Source: Acidobacteriota bacterium (GTDB taxonomy: Bacteria; Acidobacteriota; HRBIN11). From it: a stretch of 5,818 nucleotides of DNA. The notes below the pieces were generated by a model, which was given only the letters and a program-made list of their open reading frames with translations, was not told the origin of the DNA and ran no database searches. The stretch spans positions 1 to 5,818 of the forward strand of contig JANXAA010000155.1 in the NCBI GenBank assembly GCA_025061865.1, written 5' to 3'. This document shows, one piece after another, positions 1-4,922 of the stretch (its first letter is position 1; every line of letters starts with the position of its first letter). A program made the position numbers and the translations under genes.

Positions 1-480
1 GGCCTGCCGGGCGTGCGATTTCAACCGACAGCCTTCCGACCCCAATTTCATAAATATGCAGGTCAAGTCTGCGGGGGTGTCTTCGTCCACGTGACGGACG
101 TCCGACGATTTCGACCCTTTCGGACAGGCGTCGCCGTCGTCGCCACGCTCCGGTGGATGTACCCCGAGGCCTTCCGATGGCGGACGGAGCCGTATGAATT
201 CGTCGCAGACCGCCCAGCCTTCGACCTCCTGTGCGGGACGTCCGCCATCCGGGCGGCTATCGAGGCTCTCCCGCCCCCTGCTTCAGGGGCGACGTCGACG
301 CCTCTGACCGCCTTGCCCCTTCAGGGAGCGGGCCAAGGTAAGGGGTCGGTAAGTCGGCCCTCCCTCGGAGCTAAATCCGCCGACCCGTTCACCCCCCTCT
401 GGAGCTTGCTCCGTCGGTACGACCGCCAGGCCCGCCGCTGGCGATCCCGTAGCCGCCCCTATTGGCTTTACCCCCTGTAA
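1..480 (+). CDS. namZ: Exo-beta-N-acetylmuramidase NamZ family (DUF1343), C-terminal part, 5' end outside window
   Basis: The frame is open from base 1 to the TAA at 478-480, giving the last 159 residues; the start lies upstream of the window. Residues 1-89 read like the C-terminal region of DUF1343/NamZ proteins: LPGVRF near the start, then HKYAGQVCGGVFVHVTD, FRPFRTGVAVVATLR, YPEAFRWRTEPYEF and DRPAFDLLCG. The last 25 or so residues, ending RSRPYWLYPL, match the family's usual RRPYLLYP-like end. NamZ enzymes (GH171, known from Bacillus subtilis YbbC) remove terminal N-acetylmuramic acid from peptidoglycan fragments during cell-wall recycling; many are exported. The catalytic N-terminal domain is not visible, so activity cannot be judged. 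Between the two conserved parts lie about 44 low-complexity residues (nt 268-399) encoded by palindrome-rich DNA, absent from relatives as I recall them. A hairpin at 524-560 may end the transcript. Family assignment is strong; exact activity is inferred. Confidence 0.85.
   Translation, partial: GLPGVRFQPTAFRPQFHKYAGQVCGGVFVHVTDVRRFRPFRTGVAVVATLRWMYPEAFRWRTEPYEFVADRPAFDLLCGTSAIRAAIEALPPPASGATSTPLTALPLQGAGQGKGSVSRPSLGAKSADPFTPLWSLLRRYDRQARRWRSRSRPYWLYPL
268..425. repeat. Palindrome-rich segment inside the namZ C-terminal coding region
   Basis: Several inverted repeats are packed here. They include CGCCCCCTG/CAGGGGCG (272-280 and 284-291, one bulged C), a CCTTG-CCC/GGG-C-CAAGG hairpin near 311-338, GTCGGC/GCCGAC around 353-384, and GGAGC-TT-GCTCC near 402-413. 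The composition resembles the short intergenic hairpin repeats common in many GC-rich bacteria. Here the segment is translated in frame (Pro, Ala, Gly and Ser rich) and does not break the gene. I infer an inserted repeat unit retained as a linker; no target-site duplication was found to prove insertion. Confidence 0.5.
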
Positions 481-523
481 TGCTTTAGGAACCCCGCCCC
501 AGCGAGCAGAGCGTGGTAAAATA

Positions 524-560
524 ACCCCAGTCGCTCCCTCTTGAGGGTCGCAACTGGGGT
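524..560. terminator. Hairpin downstream of namZ, terminator-like
   Basis: Perfect 8-bp arms ACCCCAGT (524-531) and ACTGGGGT (553-560) enclose an inner CCCTC-TT-GAGGG stem (536-547). No T-run follows on the plus strand (the next bases are AAATGG). On the minus strand the hairpin is followed by TATTTTA, which is closer to an intrinsic terminator. Position 44 bp past the namZ stop suggests it ends that transcript or acts in both directions. Confidence 0.45.
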
Positions 561-594
561 AAATGGTAGAAAATCGAAGAACCGAGAGGCCCTC

Positions 595-1134
595 ATGGAG
601 ACGCGCCTCAAGGTCATTCGACGGGTACGGGCACGGATTCAGCGACCCGGAAGAACGAGATGTCGACCCACTATGTCCTCGTCGACCCCGTCCTGCAGGC
701 TTTAGGGTGGGACACCGAGGACCCCGATCAAGTCATCCCCGAGTTTCAGACGGAAGTCGGCTGTCCGGACTCCATTTCTCGACCTACGGGTCAGTCGGGA
801 CTCGGCTGGTGAAGTTGCCCGGGCGCTCCTGGCCCTGGGGTGGCCGGCGATGCCTGCCGTCGAGCCGGCACCGGCATCGGTCGTGCCGTCCCCTGAGGCA
901 CCGCAACGGCAATTCCCTAAGGAGAGGTTGGGTTTCGATGGCCAAACTGGTCTGGATGCGAAAGCAGTATAAGGCTGGACCGACTCCGCCTCGGCAGATT
1001 CGCCGCCCGGACGGGCAGACGAAATCCGTCTCGTCCTGGACGCACACTGCGGTCGTTGTGCTGTTCGTCTCTTGCGAGAAGCGGGTGTGGATCCCGAAGC
1101 GGAACGCCCCGCCGGAGCAATTTTAGGTCTATAG
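595..1134 (+). pseudogene. Decayed gene with type I restriction HsdR-N-like domain
   Basis: An ATG at 595, 5 nt after GAGAGG (584-589), opens METRLKVIRRVRARIQR in frame 1. The frame then shifts. In frame 3, nt 651-770 read RKNE, VLVDPVLQALGWDTEDPDQV, IPEF and TEVGCPD, which closely resembles the type I restriction enzyme R N-terminal (HSDR_N) domain with its usual NEA.T...L..P.L.ALGWD pattern. The family's following catalytic part (usually PDYAL..., then an E-x-K) is lost: only PTGQ remains before a TGA at 810. Frame 1 continues (799-930) as an ALLALGW segment and a Pro/Ala-rich linker. Frame 2 (938-1040) gives PTPPRQIRRPDGQTKSVSSW. Frame 1 again (about 1018-1134) gives RLLREAGVDPEA and a stop. 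These pieces match, in order, the linker and C-terminal motifs I associate with stand-alone HsdR-N-domain proteins. GC-rich third positions switch frame with the pieces. Neighbouring genes are intact, so decay rather than read errors is likely. The HsdR-N call is fairly sure; the C-terminal link is inference. Confidence 0.6.
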
Positions 1135-1152
1135 CCAGTGGTTCCCCAAGAC

Positions 1153-1366
1153 ATGAATGTGCCCTTAGTCAGCCTATTTCGGGGAGGTCTGCTAAGTCCT
1201 GATGCACGGGGTCACCCTCAAGGTGCAGGACCTCATGATCGCGCACGTTGCAACGAGGACTGACGGAGTGGCCCTTGGAGGGCGGATTTCAGCCAGCCTT
1301 CCCTCCTGCCAGCACCTTCAAGCCATGATTTCCATGAGGCTCGCCAGCGAAGCTTCTGGGACCTGA
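1153..1366 (+). pseudogene. Possible PIN/VapC-like gene scrap, doubtful
   Basis: A 54-codon open stretch from ATG 1202 to TGA 1364-1366 contains GVTLKVQDLMIAHVA, which recalls the D-L-L-I-A-x-x-A block near the C-terminus of PIN-domain VapC toxins (typically G.t....D.LIAA.A...G). A short frame-1 stretch upstream (from ATG 1153, MNVPLVSLFRGGLLSPDARG) joins it only after a frameshift near 1207. Nothing else of a PIN domain (the N-terminal D, the central E, a closing TRN-type motif) is recognisable, and no antitoxin gene lies beside it. A hairpin TCCT(GAT)GCAC/GTGCAGGA (about 1197-1232) and a GGAGGG/CCCTCC pair (1277-1306) overlap it. It could equally be non-coding. Confidence 0.25.
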
Positions 1367-1542
1367 ACCACGTTCCCCGTAGGAGTCGTGTGAGAGCCTT
1401 TAAGGCTTATGGCTCCATCGGCCGGGGGACAATGGGCCCGAGGGCCCAAGGGCGGAGTGTAACCTTCCCCCGGAAGAGGCTTCTAATCTACGGGACACGA
1501 TGGGCTGGGTGAAGCTTGCCCCGCCCGAATTCTGGCACGGAG

Positions 1543-1598
1543 GGCCTGGACTGGTTCCAGGCCGACGGCGTAGGGCGGTGCTTGTACCCTACCGTCGG
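1543..1598. repeat. Two adjoining strong hairpins, repeat-like
   Basis: Hairpin A has perfect 8-bp arms GGCCTGGA (1543-1550) and TCCAGGCC (1556-1563) around a 5-nt loop. Hairpin B has a 12-bp stem with a 2-nt bulge: CCGACG-GC-GTAGGG (1562-1575) against CCCTAC-CGTCGG (1587-1598). They share the CC at 1562-1563, so the tips compete slightly. The GTAGGG...CTTG...CCCTAC core resembles degenerate interspersed hairpin repeats of the GTAGGGGC..GCTTGC..GCCCCTAC type found in several bacterial phyla. A structured RNA is the alternative. Confidence 0.5.
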
Positions 1599-1707
1599 TG
1601 TTCTGCTTACCTGCCCATCCAGCCAATAAGTTCACCGAGCGGAAAATGAGCGCCCGAGGGTCTATACTTGTTACCCGGTGTCGGGTCCTGGATGTCAGAT
1701 GTCGGGG

Positions 1708-1761
1708 ATCGGGAGGCACAGGTCAGGGCTCAGGCGCTTTTCCTGACCCCTGATCTCCGAT
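1708..1761. repeat. Imperfect palindrome 47 bp upstream of the disulfide oxidoreductase gene
   Basis: Outer arms ATCGGGAG (1708-1715) and CTCCGAT (1755-1761) pair with one bulged G; inner arms GGTCAGG (1721-1727) and CCTGACC (1742-1748) pair perfectly. Flanking bases on both sides (GTCGGG, GTCAG, CCTGAC words) are loosely repetitive, so repeat debris is more likely than a regulator, though it could fold in a leader RNA. Confidence 0.45.
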
Positions 1762-1793
1762 TCCTAACAGTCGAATACCCAACACCTGACGCC

Positions 1794-1799
1794 GAGGAG
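1794..1799 (+). promoter_or_regulatory. Ribosome binding site GAGGAG favouring the GTG start at 1808
   Basis: GAGGAG lies 8 nt before GTG 1808, ideal spacing. The alternative ATG at 1820 has GAGGTG (1810-1815) only 4 nt upstream. Homologues usually begin at the MALIS-like segment, which favours 1820. The choice changes the protein by only four residues (MRCI). Confidence 0.6.
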
Positions 1800-1807
1800 T
1801 ACGCTTC

Positions 1808-2521
1808 GTGAGGTGCATCATGGCTTTGATTTCTTCTCGAGACGCCGAAGTGTTGAGAAAGCGGTTCGCCGCCGAGCTTCGGGACCCCGTGGACCTGTGG
1901 GTCTTTACCCAGGTCCTAAACTGCCCGACCTGCCCGATGGCCTTACAAATTGCCCAGGAGCTGGGTGCCCTGACGGACAAGATCCGGGTCGTCGAGAAAA
2001 ACCCCCTAATCGACGTGGACGACGCCCGAGGGCTGGACGCCTCGATGGTTCCGGCTTTTGTCTTGCGGACGACTCAGTCGGACGGCCGGATTCGGTACTA
2101 CGGACTGCCGTCGGGCTATGAGTTTTCGGTCCTGGTCGAGACCCTTGTTGCGTTGTCCCGTCAGGAGAGTTTTCTGGAGCCCGAGTTGGTCGAGCGCCTA
2201 CAGGCCCTGACGGCCCCGATGACCGTGCGGGTCTTCGTTACGCCGACGTGTCCCTACTGTCCCCAAATGGCCTTCCTGGCTTATCAGATCGCCATGGTCC
2301 GGCCCAATGTAACGGCGGAAGTCATTGAGGCGTCCGAATTTCCTGAGGTCTCGACCCGTTATCAGGTCCGAGCCGTTCCCCGGACGGTCGTCAACGACCG
2401 CCACGTCGTCGAGGGGTCTGTGCCGCCGGAGGTGTTCATCGAGGGCCTCCTGCAATTGCAGGACAAGGCTCCCGAGGCGGGGACTTCGGGTTCGAGTCTG
2501 ATCATCGTGCCGGGGCGGTAA
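1808..2521 (+). CDS. Protein disulfide oxidoreductase with two thioredoxin folds (PDO, glutaredoxin-like)
   Basis: Two tandem thioredoxin folds are visible, each with a CxxC site: CPTC at residues 39-42 and CPYC at 148-151 (counting from the GTG). Each fold has its cis-proline region: SMVPAF (Pro82) and RAVPRT (Pro191). Overall order, and motifs such as IRYYGLPSGYEF and VFVTPTCPYCP, follow Pyrococcus furiosus PDO (about 226 residues); this protein has 237, or 233 from ATG 1820, with a short C-terminal tail. PDO proteins reduce, form or isomerise disulfides in the cytoplasm, often with a thioredoxin reductase, and are typical of thermophiles that stabilise cytosolic proteins with disulfides. 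Both active sites are complete, so it should be functional. No signal peptide or membrane segment is seen. The sugar kinase starts 30 bp downstream on the same strand, so the two are probably cotranscribed, though no functional link is evident. Its partner reductase is not in the window. Confidence 0.9.
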   Translation: MRCIMALISSRDAEVLRKRFAAELRDPVDLWVFTQVLNCPTCPMALQIAQELGALTDKIRVVEKNPLIDVDDARGLDASMVPAFVLRTTQSDGRIRYYGLPSGYEFSVLVETLVALSRQESFLEPELVERLQALTAPMTVRVFVTPTCPYCPQMAFLAYQIAMVRPNVTAEVIEASEFPEVSTRYQVRAVPRTVVNDRHVVEGSVPPEVFIEGLLQLQDKAPEAGTSGSSLIIVPGR

Positions 2522-2551
2522 GGTCACCCCTGACGGACTAAAGGGACGGGC

Positions 2552-3568
2552 ATGGTCGGGCATCCGGGCTGGCGGGAGATCTTAGAGGCGTGGAGCCGGG
2601 TCCGAGTCCTCTTGGTCGGGGACTTCCTCTTGGACCGGTGGATTTATGGGACCATCGACCGTATCTCTCGGGAGGCCCCGGTCTTCATCGTCGAACACGA
2701 GACTGAATCGTGGGGCCTGGGCGGAGCGGCTAACACAGCGGCCCAGCTTCGGGCCTTCGGGGCCGAGGTCTGGGCCGTCGGATGGCTCGGCGAGGACGCC
2801 GCTGGGGAACGGCTCCTGCACATGCTTCAGGAGCGGGGCGTCCGGACGGACGGGATGGTCTGGCTGGGTGACCGTCCGACGGTCGTCAAGACCCGTATCG
2901 TGGCCGGTCCGCCTTATGCCGTCAAACAGCAGGTCCTCCGTCTGGACCGGGGTCGGAGTGCGGCCGACGCCGACGGCTATATCGAGCGGGTCCTTCGGTC
3001 TTTCTCGACGCTCCTGCCAGTGGCTGACATCGTCTTGGTCTCCGACTATGGCTACGGAGCAGGTCAACCGGGCATGGCCGCCACCTTGGTCCGGATGGCT
3101 CGGTCAGCGCACGTTCCCCTTATCGGGGATTCCCGATACAGCCTGCCCGCCCTCCGAGGGGCCGATGCCTTGACGCCCAACGAGTCGGAATTGGCCGCCG
3201 TCACGGGCCGTTCGTGGCGGGACGTCGAAGGCCTTTTTCCCGTCGCCCGGGACTTCTGTCATCAGATAGAGTTAGCAGCCCTCTTAGTGACCCGTGGCTC
3301 CCAAGGGATGGCTCTTTACGAGCGAGAGACCGCTCGGTGGACGACCATTCCCGTCCATGGCTCGCCGGTCCCCGTCGACGTGGCCGGCGCTGGAGATACG
3401 GTCCTGGCGACATTCGGCCTGGCCTACGCCGTGACCCGGGACTTCCGGACGGCCGCCCGTCTGGCGAACGTAGCGGCCGGGATCGTCGTCATGAAGAAAG
3501 GCGTGGCTCAAGCGACGGTCGAGGAGCTTCGGCAGGCGATAGAGGGAGACAGGCAGGCAGATAGGTAG
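2552..3568 (+). CDS. rfaE1: PfkB-family sugar kinase, D-glycero-beta-D-manno-heptose 7-phosphate kinase type (RfaE1/HldA)
   Basis: This is a 338-residue ribokinase/PfkB fold. Visible motifs: VGDFLLDRW (22-30), ISREAP (38-43), GLGGAANTA (55-63), QQVLRLDR (126-133), GDSRYSLPALRGADALTPNE (192-211), VTRGSQGM (246-253), and the ATP/anion-hole motif DVAGAGDTV (276-284) with catalytic Asp282. The ISxEAP, GGAANxA, QQVLRLDR and DSRY...TPNE set is that of the RfaE kinase domain, which phosphorylates heptose 7-phosphate at C1 on the way to ADP-heptose for lipopolysaccharide core. The cytidylyl/adenylyl-transferase domain of bifunctional HldE (about 477 residues) is absent, so a separate HldC-like enzyme would be needed. 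SDYGYG (164-169) replaces the usual SDYGKG, so another sugar is possible. A weak AAGGGA (2541-2546) precedes the ATG. The last residues (DRQADR) and the TAG fall in a short-repeat tract that runs on past the stop. Confidence 0.82.
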   Translation: MVGHPGWREILEAWSRVRVLLVGDFLLDRWIYGTIDRISREAPVFIVEHETESWGLGGAANTAAQLRAFGAEVWAVGWLGEDAAGERLLHMLQERGVRTDGMVWLGDRPTVVKTRIVAGPPYAVKQQVLRLDRGRSAADADGYIERVLRSFSTLLPVADIVLVSDYGYGAGQPGMAATLVRMARSAHVPLIGDSRYSLPALRGADALTPNESELAAVTGRSWRDVEGLFPVARDFCHQIELAALLVTRGSQGMALYERETARWTTIPVHGSPVPVDVAGAGDTVLATFGLAYAVTRDFRTAARLANVAAGIVVMKKGVAQATVEELRQAIEGDRQADR

Positions 3569-3580
3569 ATGGGCAGGCGG
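3557..3580 (+). repeat. Short repeat tract spanning the kinase gene's stop codon
   Basis: GCAGATAGG-TAG-ATGGGCAGGCGG continues a GGCAGGCAG run that begins inside the gene near 3550. It supplies the last codons and the TAG stop. A related copy, in opposite orientation, supplies the end of pyrF (3858-3884): both carry GCAGATAGG followed by ATGGGCA. Confidence 0.5.
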
Positions 3581-3868
3581 CCATGGCCCGGGTAGCGGAG
3601 GTATAACGCCTGACCCAGATATAGGAATCACTTGGCGAAGAGCGGTTCGGGATGAAAGCCCGAATCCGACGGGTGGCCGTCTCGATCGCTGTCAATATTG
3701 CCGATACCGCCTCTATGGGTGGCCCAAGTTCCCGGAAGGAACAGGGAGAGGCCCTTTGAGAAGGAGGATCCACCCATTGAGGCGGGCCTTGCGTCGCTGG
3801 AAGGCTCACCGTTCTCCGCCCGAGACGGCTTAAAGAGGCAATCTTGCCTGATCCACTTGCCCATCGGC
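3569..3868. other. Convergent spacer between the kinase gene and pyrF; no convincing gene
   Basis: The spacer holds the inverted repeat at 3707-3785, a TTCGGG/CCCGAA hairpin with 7-nt loop (3646-3664), and repeat tracts at both ends. A 78-codon minus-strand frame (3864 to 3628) begins 4 nt after the pyrF stop, but shows no ribosome binding site or family I recognise and runs through the inverted repeat. No classical terminator with a T-run is present for either converging gene, so termination may be Rho-dependent or rely on these hairpins. Confidence 0.5.
3707..3785. repeat. Long imperfect inverted repeat (16-bp arms, one mismatch)
   Basis: Left arm CCGCCTCTATGGGTGG (3707-3722) and right arm CCACCCATTGAGGCGG (3770-3785) pair with one T-T mismatch. 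Inside sits a GTTCC/GGAAC hairpin (3728-3742). Further out, CCGTCTCG (3677-3684) faces CGAGACGG (3821-3828) at unequal distances. The structure could be a small non-autonomous palindromic element or a bidirectional terminator; no flanking target duplication was found. Confidence 0.6.
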
Positions 3869-3884
3869 CTACCGGCCTATCTGC
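3858..3884 (-). repeat. Short repeat tract spanning the pyrF stop codon
   Basis: Read on the minus strand this is GCAGATAGGCCGGTAGGCCGATGGGCA (in two parts: GCAGATAGGCCGGTAG, then GCCGATGGGCA). It resembles the tract at the end of the kinase gene and supplies the final residues (QIGR) and TAG of pyrF. Confidence 0.45.
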
Positions 3885-4597
3885 TCACCCGCCCAGAAAG
3901 CCTCGTTCAACTGCTCGCAGACGGCCATCGGCTCCAGACTCCCTGTCAGGACCCGACCCAAGACGATCCAGTCGGCCCCAACCTGGAGGGCCTCTATCGG
4001 CGTCGCCCATCGGCGTTGGTCGTCGGTCGGCGCCTCCAAGCGGACGCTCGGCACGACGGTCCGGAAGTCAGGCCCGTACTTCTGCCGGATCGTCGGGACC
4101 TCCCCGGCCGAACAGACGACACCGTCCAAACCGGCCTCGAAGGCCCATCCGGCCAAACGCTCGGCCCAGGCTTCCGGCGAGCCCCTCGGGTCCCAAGGTG
4201 GCCAGTCGTGACTCGTCAGGACGGTGACAGCGATGAGGAGAGGACGATCCAGCCACGCTTGAGCCGTCTGGGCCAGCGACCGAAGGGCTTCGGGCCCGCT
4301 GAGGGCATGGAAGTTGACCATTTCCACCCGCAGGTGATAGGCAGCCCGGAGGCCGCTCTCCATCACGCTGGGGATGTCGTGAAATTTCAGGTCCAGGAAG
4401 ACGCGGGCACCCATCTGATGGATGGTGTGAATGAGAGCGGGCCCATGTCGCAGGAAGGCGACAGGGCCGACCTTAAACCAGGTGACCCAAGGCCGCAGGC
4501 GCTCGACCCACGTCAGGACGTCCAGCAGGGAGGTCTGGTCCAGGGCTACGATGACCCGGTCCCACCAGGGATGTCGATGAAAAGCCGTCCGGTGCAT
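3869..4597 (-). CDS. pyrF: Orotidine 5'-phosphate decarboxylase
   Basis: The 242-residue protein (from ATG 4597) is a TIM-barrel OMP decarboxylase, which converts OMP to UMP in the last step of pyrimidine synthesis. Visible sites: VIVALD (15-20), WFKVG (40-44), the catalytic D-x-K-x-x-D block FLDLKFHDIP (Asp69, Lys71, Asp74), VTVLTS (124-129), VCSAGE (161-166), PSVR (183-186) and GADWIVLGR (207-215) with the phosphate-binding Arg215. Length fits the bacterial group. Two usually conserved residues differ: the PGIR-type loop reads PSVR, and GRPIT reads GRVLT. The frame stays open to an ATG at 4660, but the extra 21 residues (MHLVSCVLYPASC...) are translated tandem repeat, so I place the start at 4597, just before the family's N-terminus. 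No good ribosome binding site precedes it, so the start is less sure than the function. It is a lone pyr gene, convergent with the kinase and divergent from the acyl-CoA synthetase. Confidence 0.93.
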   Translation of the reverse strand: MHRTAFHRHPWWDRVIVALDQTSLLDVLTWVERLRPWVTWFKVGPVAFLRHGPALIHTIHQMGARVFLDLKFHDIPSVMESGLRAAYHLRVEMVNFHALSGPEALRSLAQTAQAWLDRPLLIAVTVLTSHDWPPWDPRGSPEAWAERLAGWAFEAGLDGVVCSAGEVPTIRQKYGPDFRTVVPSVRLEAPTDDQRRWATPIEALQVGADWIVLGRVLTGSLEPMAVCEQLNEAFWAGEQIGR

Positions 4598-4619
4598 AAC
4601 GGAAGATGGGAGGATAAAA

Positions 4620-4661
4620 ATGCAGGACGCAGGATACAAGACGCAGGATACAAGATGCAAG
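4620..4661. repeat. Tandem repeat ACGCAGGATACAAG x2 with partial flanking copies
   Basis: Two perfect 14-bp units (4627-4640 and 4641-4654) are flanked by partial copies ATGCAGG (4620-4626) and ATGCAAG (4655-4661). The tract lies in the pyrF leader and explains the spurious upstream extension of that reading frame. Confidence 0.85.
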
Positions 4662-4681
4662 CCCCGATCGCTAAAGCGGGG
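4662..4681. other. Small hairpin beside the AT-rich island
   Basis: CCCC-GAT-CGCT-AA-AGCG-GGG folds with one 3-nt bulge. On the plus strand it is followed by TCGTTTATTATT, which looks terminator-like, but no plus-strand gene lies just upstream. On the minus strand it would sit in the pyrF leader if transcription starts in the AT island. Confidence 0.4.
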
Positions 4682-4684
4682 TCG

Positions 4685-4712
4685 TTTATTATTAATTATT
4701 TATTATTAATTA
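4685..4712. repeat. Perfect 14-bp tandem duplication TTTATTATTAATTA, AT-rich island
   Basis: Units at 4685-4698 and 4699-4712 are identical and contain no G or C, a sharp contrast with the surrounding DNA. In a divergent intergenic region this could act as promoter or UP-like DNA for pyrF (minus strand TAATAAT words) or as a regulator site. No clear spaced -35/-10 pair was found, so a role is inference. Confidence 0.7.
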
Positions 4713-4732
4713 GATGTTAGATGAGGGGGGCC

Positions 4733-4776
4733 GGGTCTCAGGTCCTAAGAAAAGAGACCCCGACCCCATCGGGGTC
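4733..4776. terminator. Overlapping hairpins; minus-strand terminator-like
   Basis: GACCCCGA (4756-4763) and TCGGGGTC (4769-4776) form an 8-bp stem with loop CCCCA. On the minus strand this stem is followed by TCTTTTCTT, as in an intrinsic terminator. GGGTCTC (4733-4739) can instead pair with GAGACCC (4754-4760), excluding that stem. No minus-strand gene lies to its right, so it may insulate pyrF from antisense transcription, or act in the leader of the plus-strand gene. Confidence 0.45.
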
Positions 4777-4854
4777 CGGCGAAGGGAGTCTCGAAGGCAA
4801 GTCTGTAATCCGTAGTCTATGGCCCCTTTCCGGGCCCGTCTTCTCCCCGTGCGC

Positions 4855-4883
4855 TTGAGGTCCGAGGGCGGAACGTCTACGAT
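4855..4883 (+). promoter_or_regulatory. Candidate sigma-70-type promoter for the acyl-CoA synthetase gene
   Basis: TTGAGG (4855-4860) and TACGAT (4878-4883) are separated by exactly 17 bp. Each matches its consensus (TTGACA, TATAAT) at four of six bases. Transcription would start near 4890, leaving a leader of about 33 nt before the ATG. Confidence 0.45.
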
Positions 4884-4911
4884 CACGACGATGAGGCGCC
4901 GGGACGCCGAC

Positions 4912-4916
4912 GGAGG
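4912..4916 (+). promoter_or_regulatory. Ribosome binding site GGAGG
   Basis: GGAGG ends 6 nt before ATG 4923 and supports this start. The next in-frame Met codons (4984 and 4987) lie inside the conserved N-terminal region. Confidence 0.7.
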
Positions 4917-4922
4917 CGGGCC

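Larger units (their letters stand above)
1367..1807. other. Gene-free stretch with repeat debris upstream of the disulfide oxidoreductase
   Basis: No frame on either strand gives a recognisable protein here; a 78-codon minus-strand frame (1483-1719) looks random. The stretch holds small palindromes (AGCCTT/AAGGCT near 1397; TGGGCCC-GA-GGGCCCA near 1433-1448), the double hairpin at 1543-1598 and the hairpin at 1708-1761. I see no tRNA, tmRNA, RNase P RNA, signal recognition RNA or known riboswitch core. A promoter for the gene at 1808 must lie somewhere in it, but no clear -35/-10 pair stands out. Confidence 0.5.

Noticed and set aside
702..1154. 150-codon minus-strand frame over the decayed gene
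   Set aside because: Translation is low-complexity Arg/Ser/Ala rich with no motif, while the plus strand shows recognisable HsdR-N motifs.
1135..1807. Known structured RNA (RNase P, tmRNA, signal recognition RNA, riboswitch) or tRNA
   Set aside because: The region has hairpins, but I could find none of the conserved cores of these RNAs and no cloverleaf.
3628..3864. 78-codon minus-strand frame just after pyrF
   Set aside because: There is no ribosome binding site and no recognised family, and it runs through an inverted repeat. Close spacing to pyrF alone is not enough.
4598..4660. N-terminal extension of pyrF to ATG 4660
   Set aside because: The extra residues are translated tandem repeat, and homologues start near residue 22 of that version.
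3698..4720. 340-codon open frame on the plus strand
   Set aside because: It is antisense to pyrF over most of its length, and the pyrF motifs are unambiguous.
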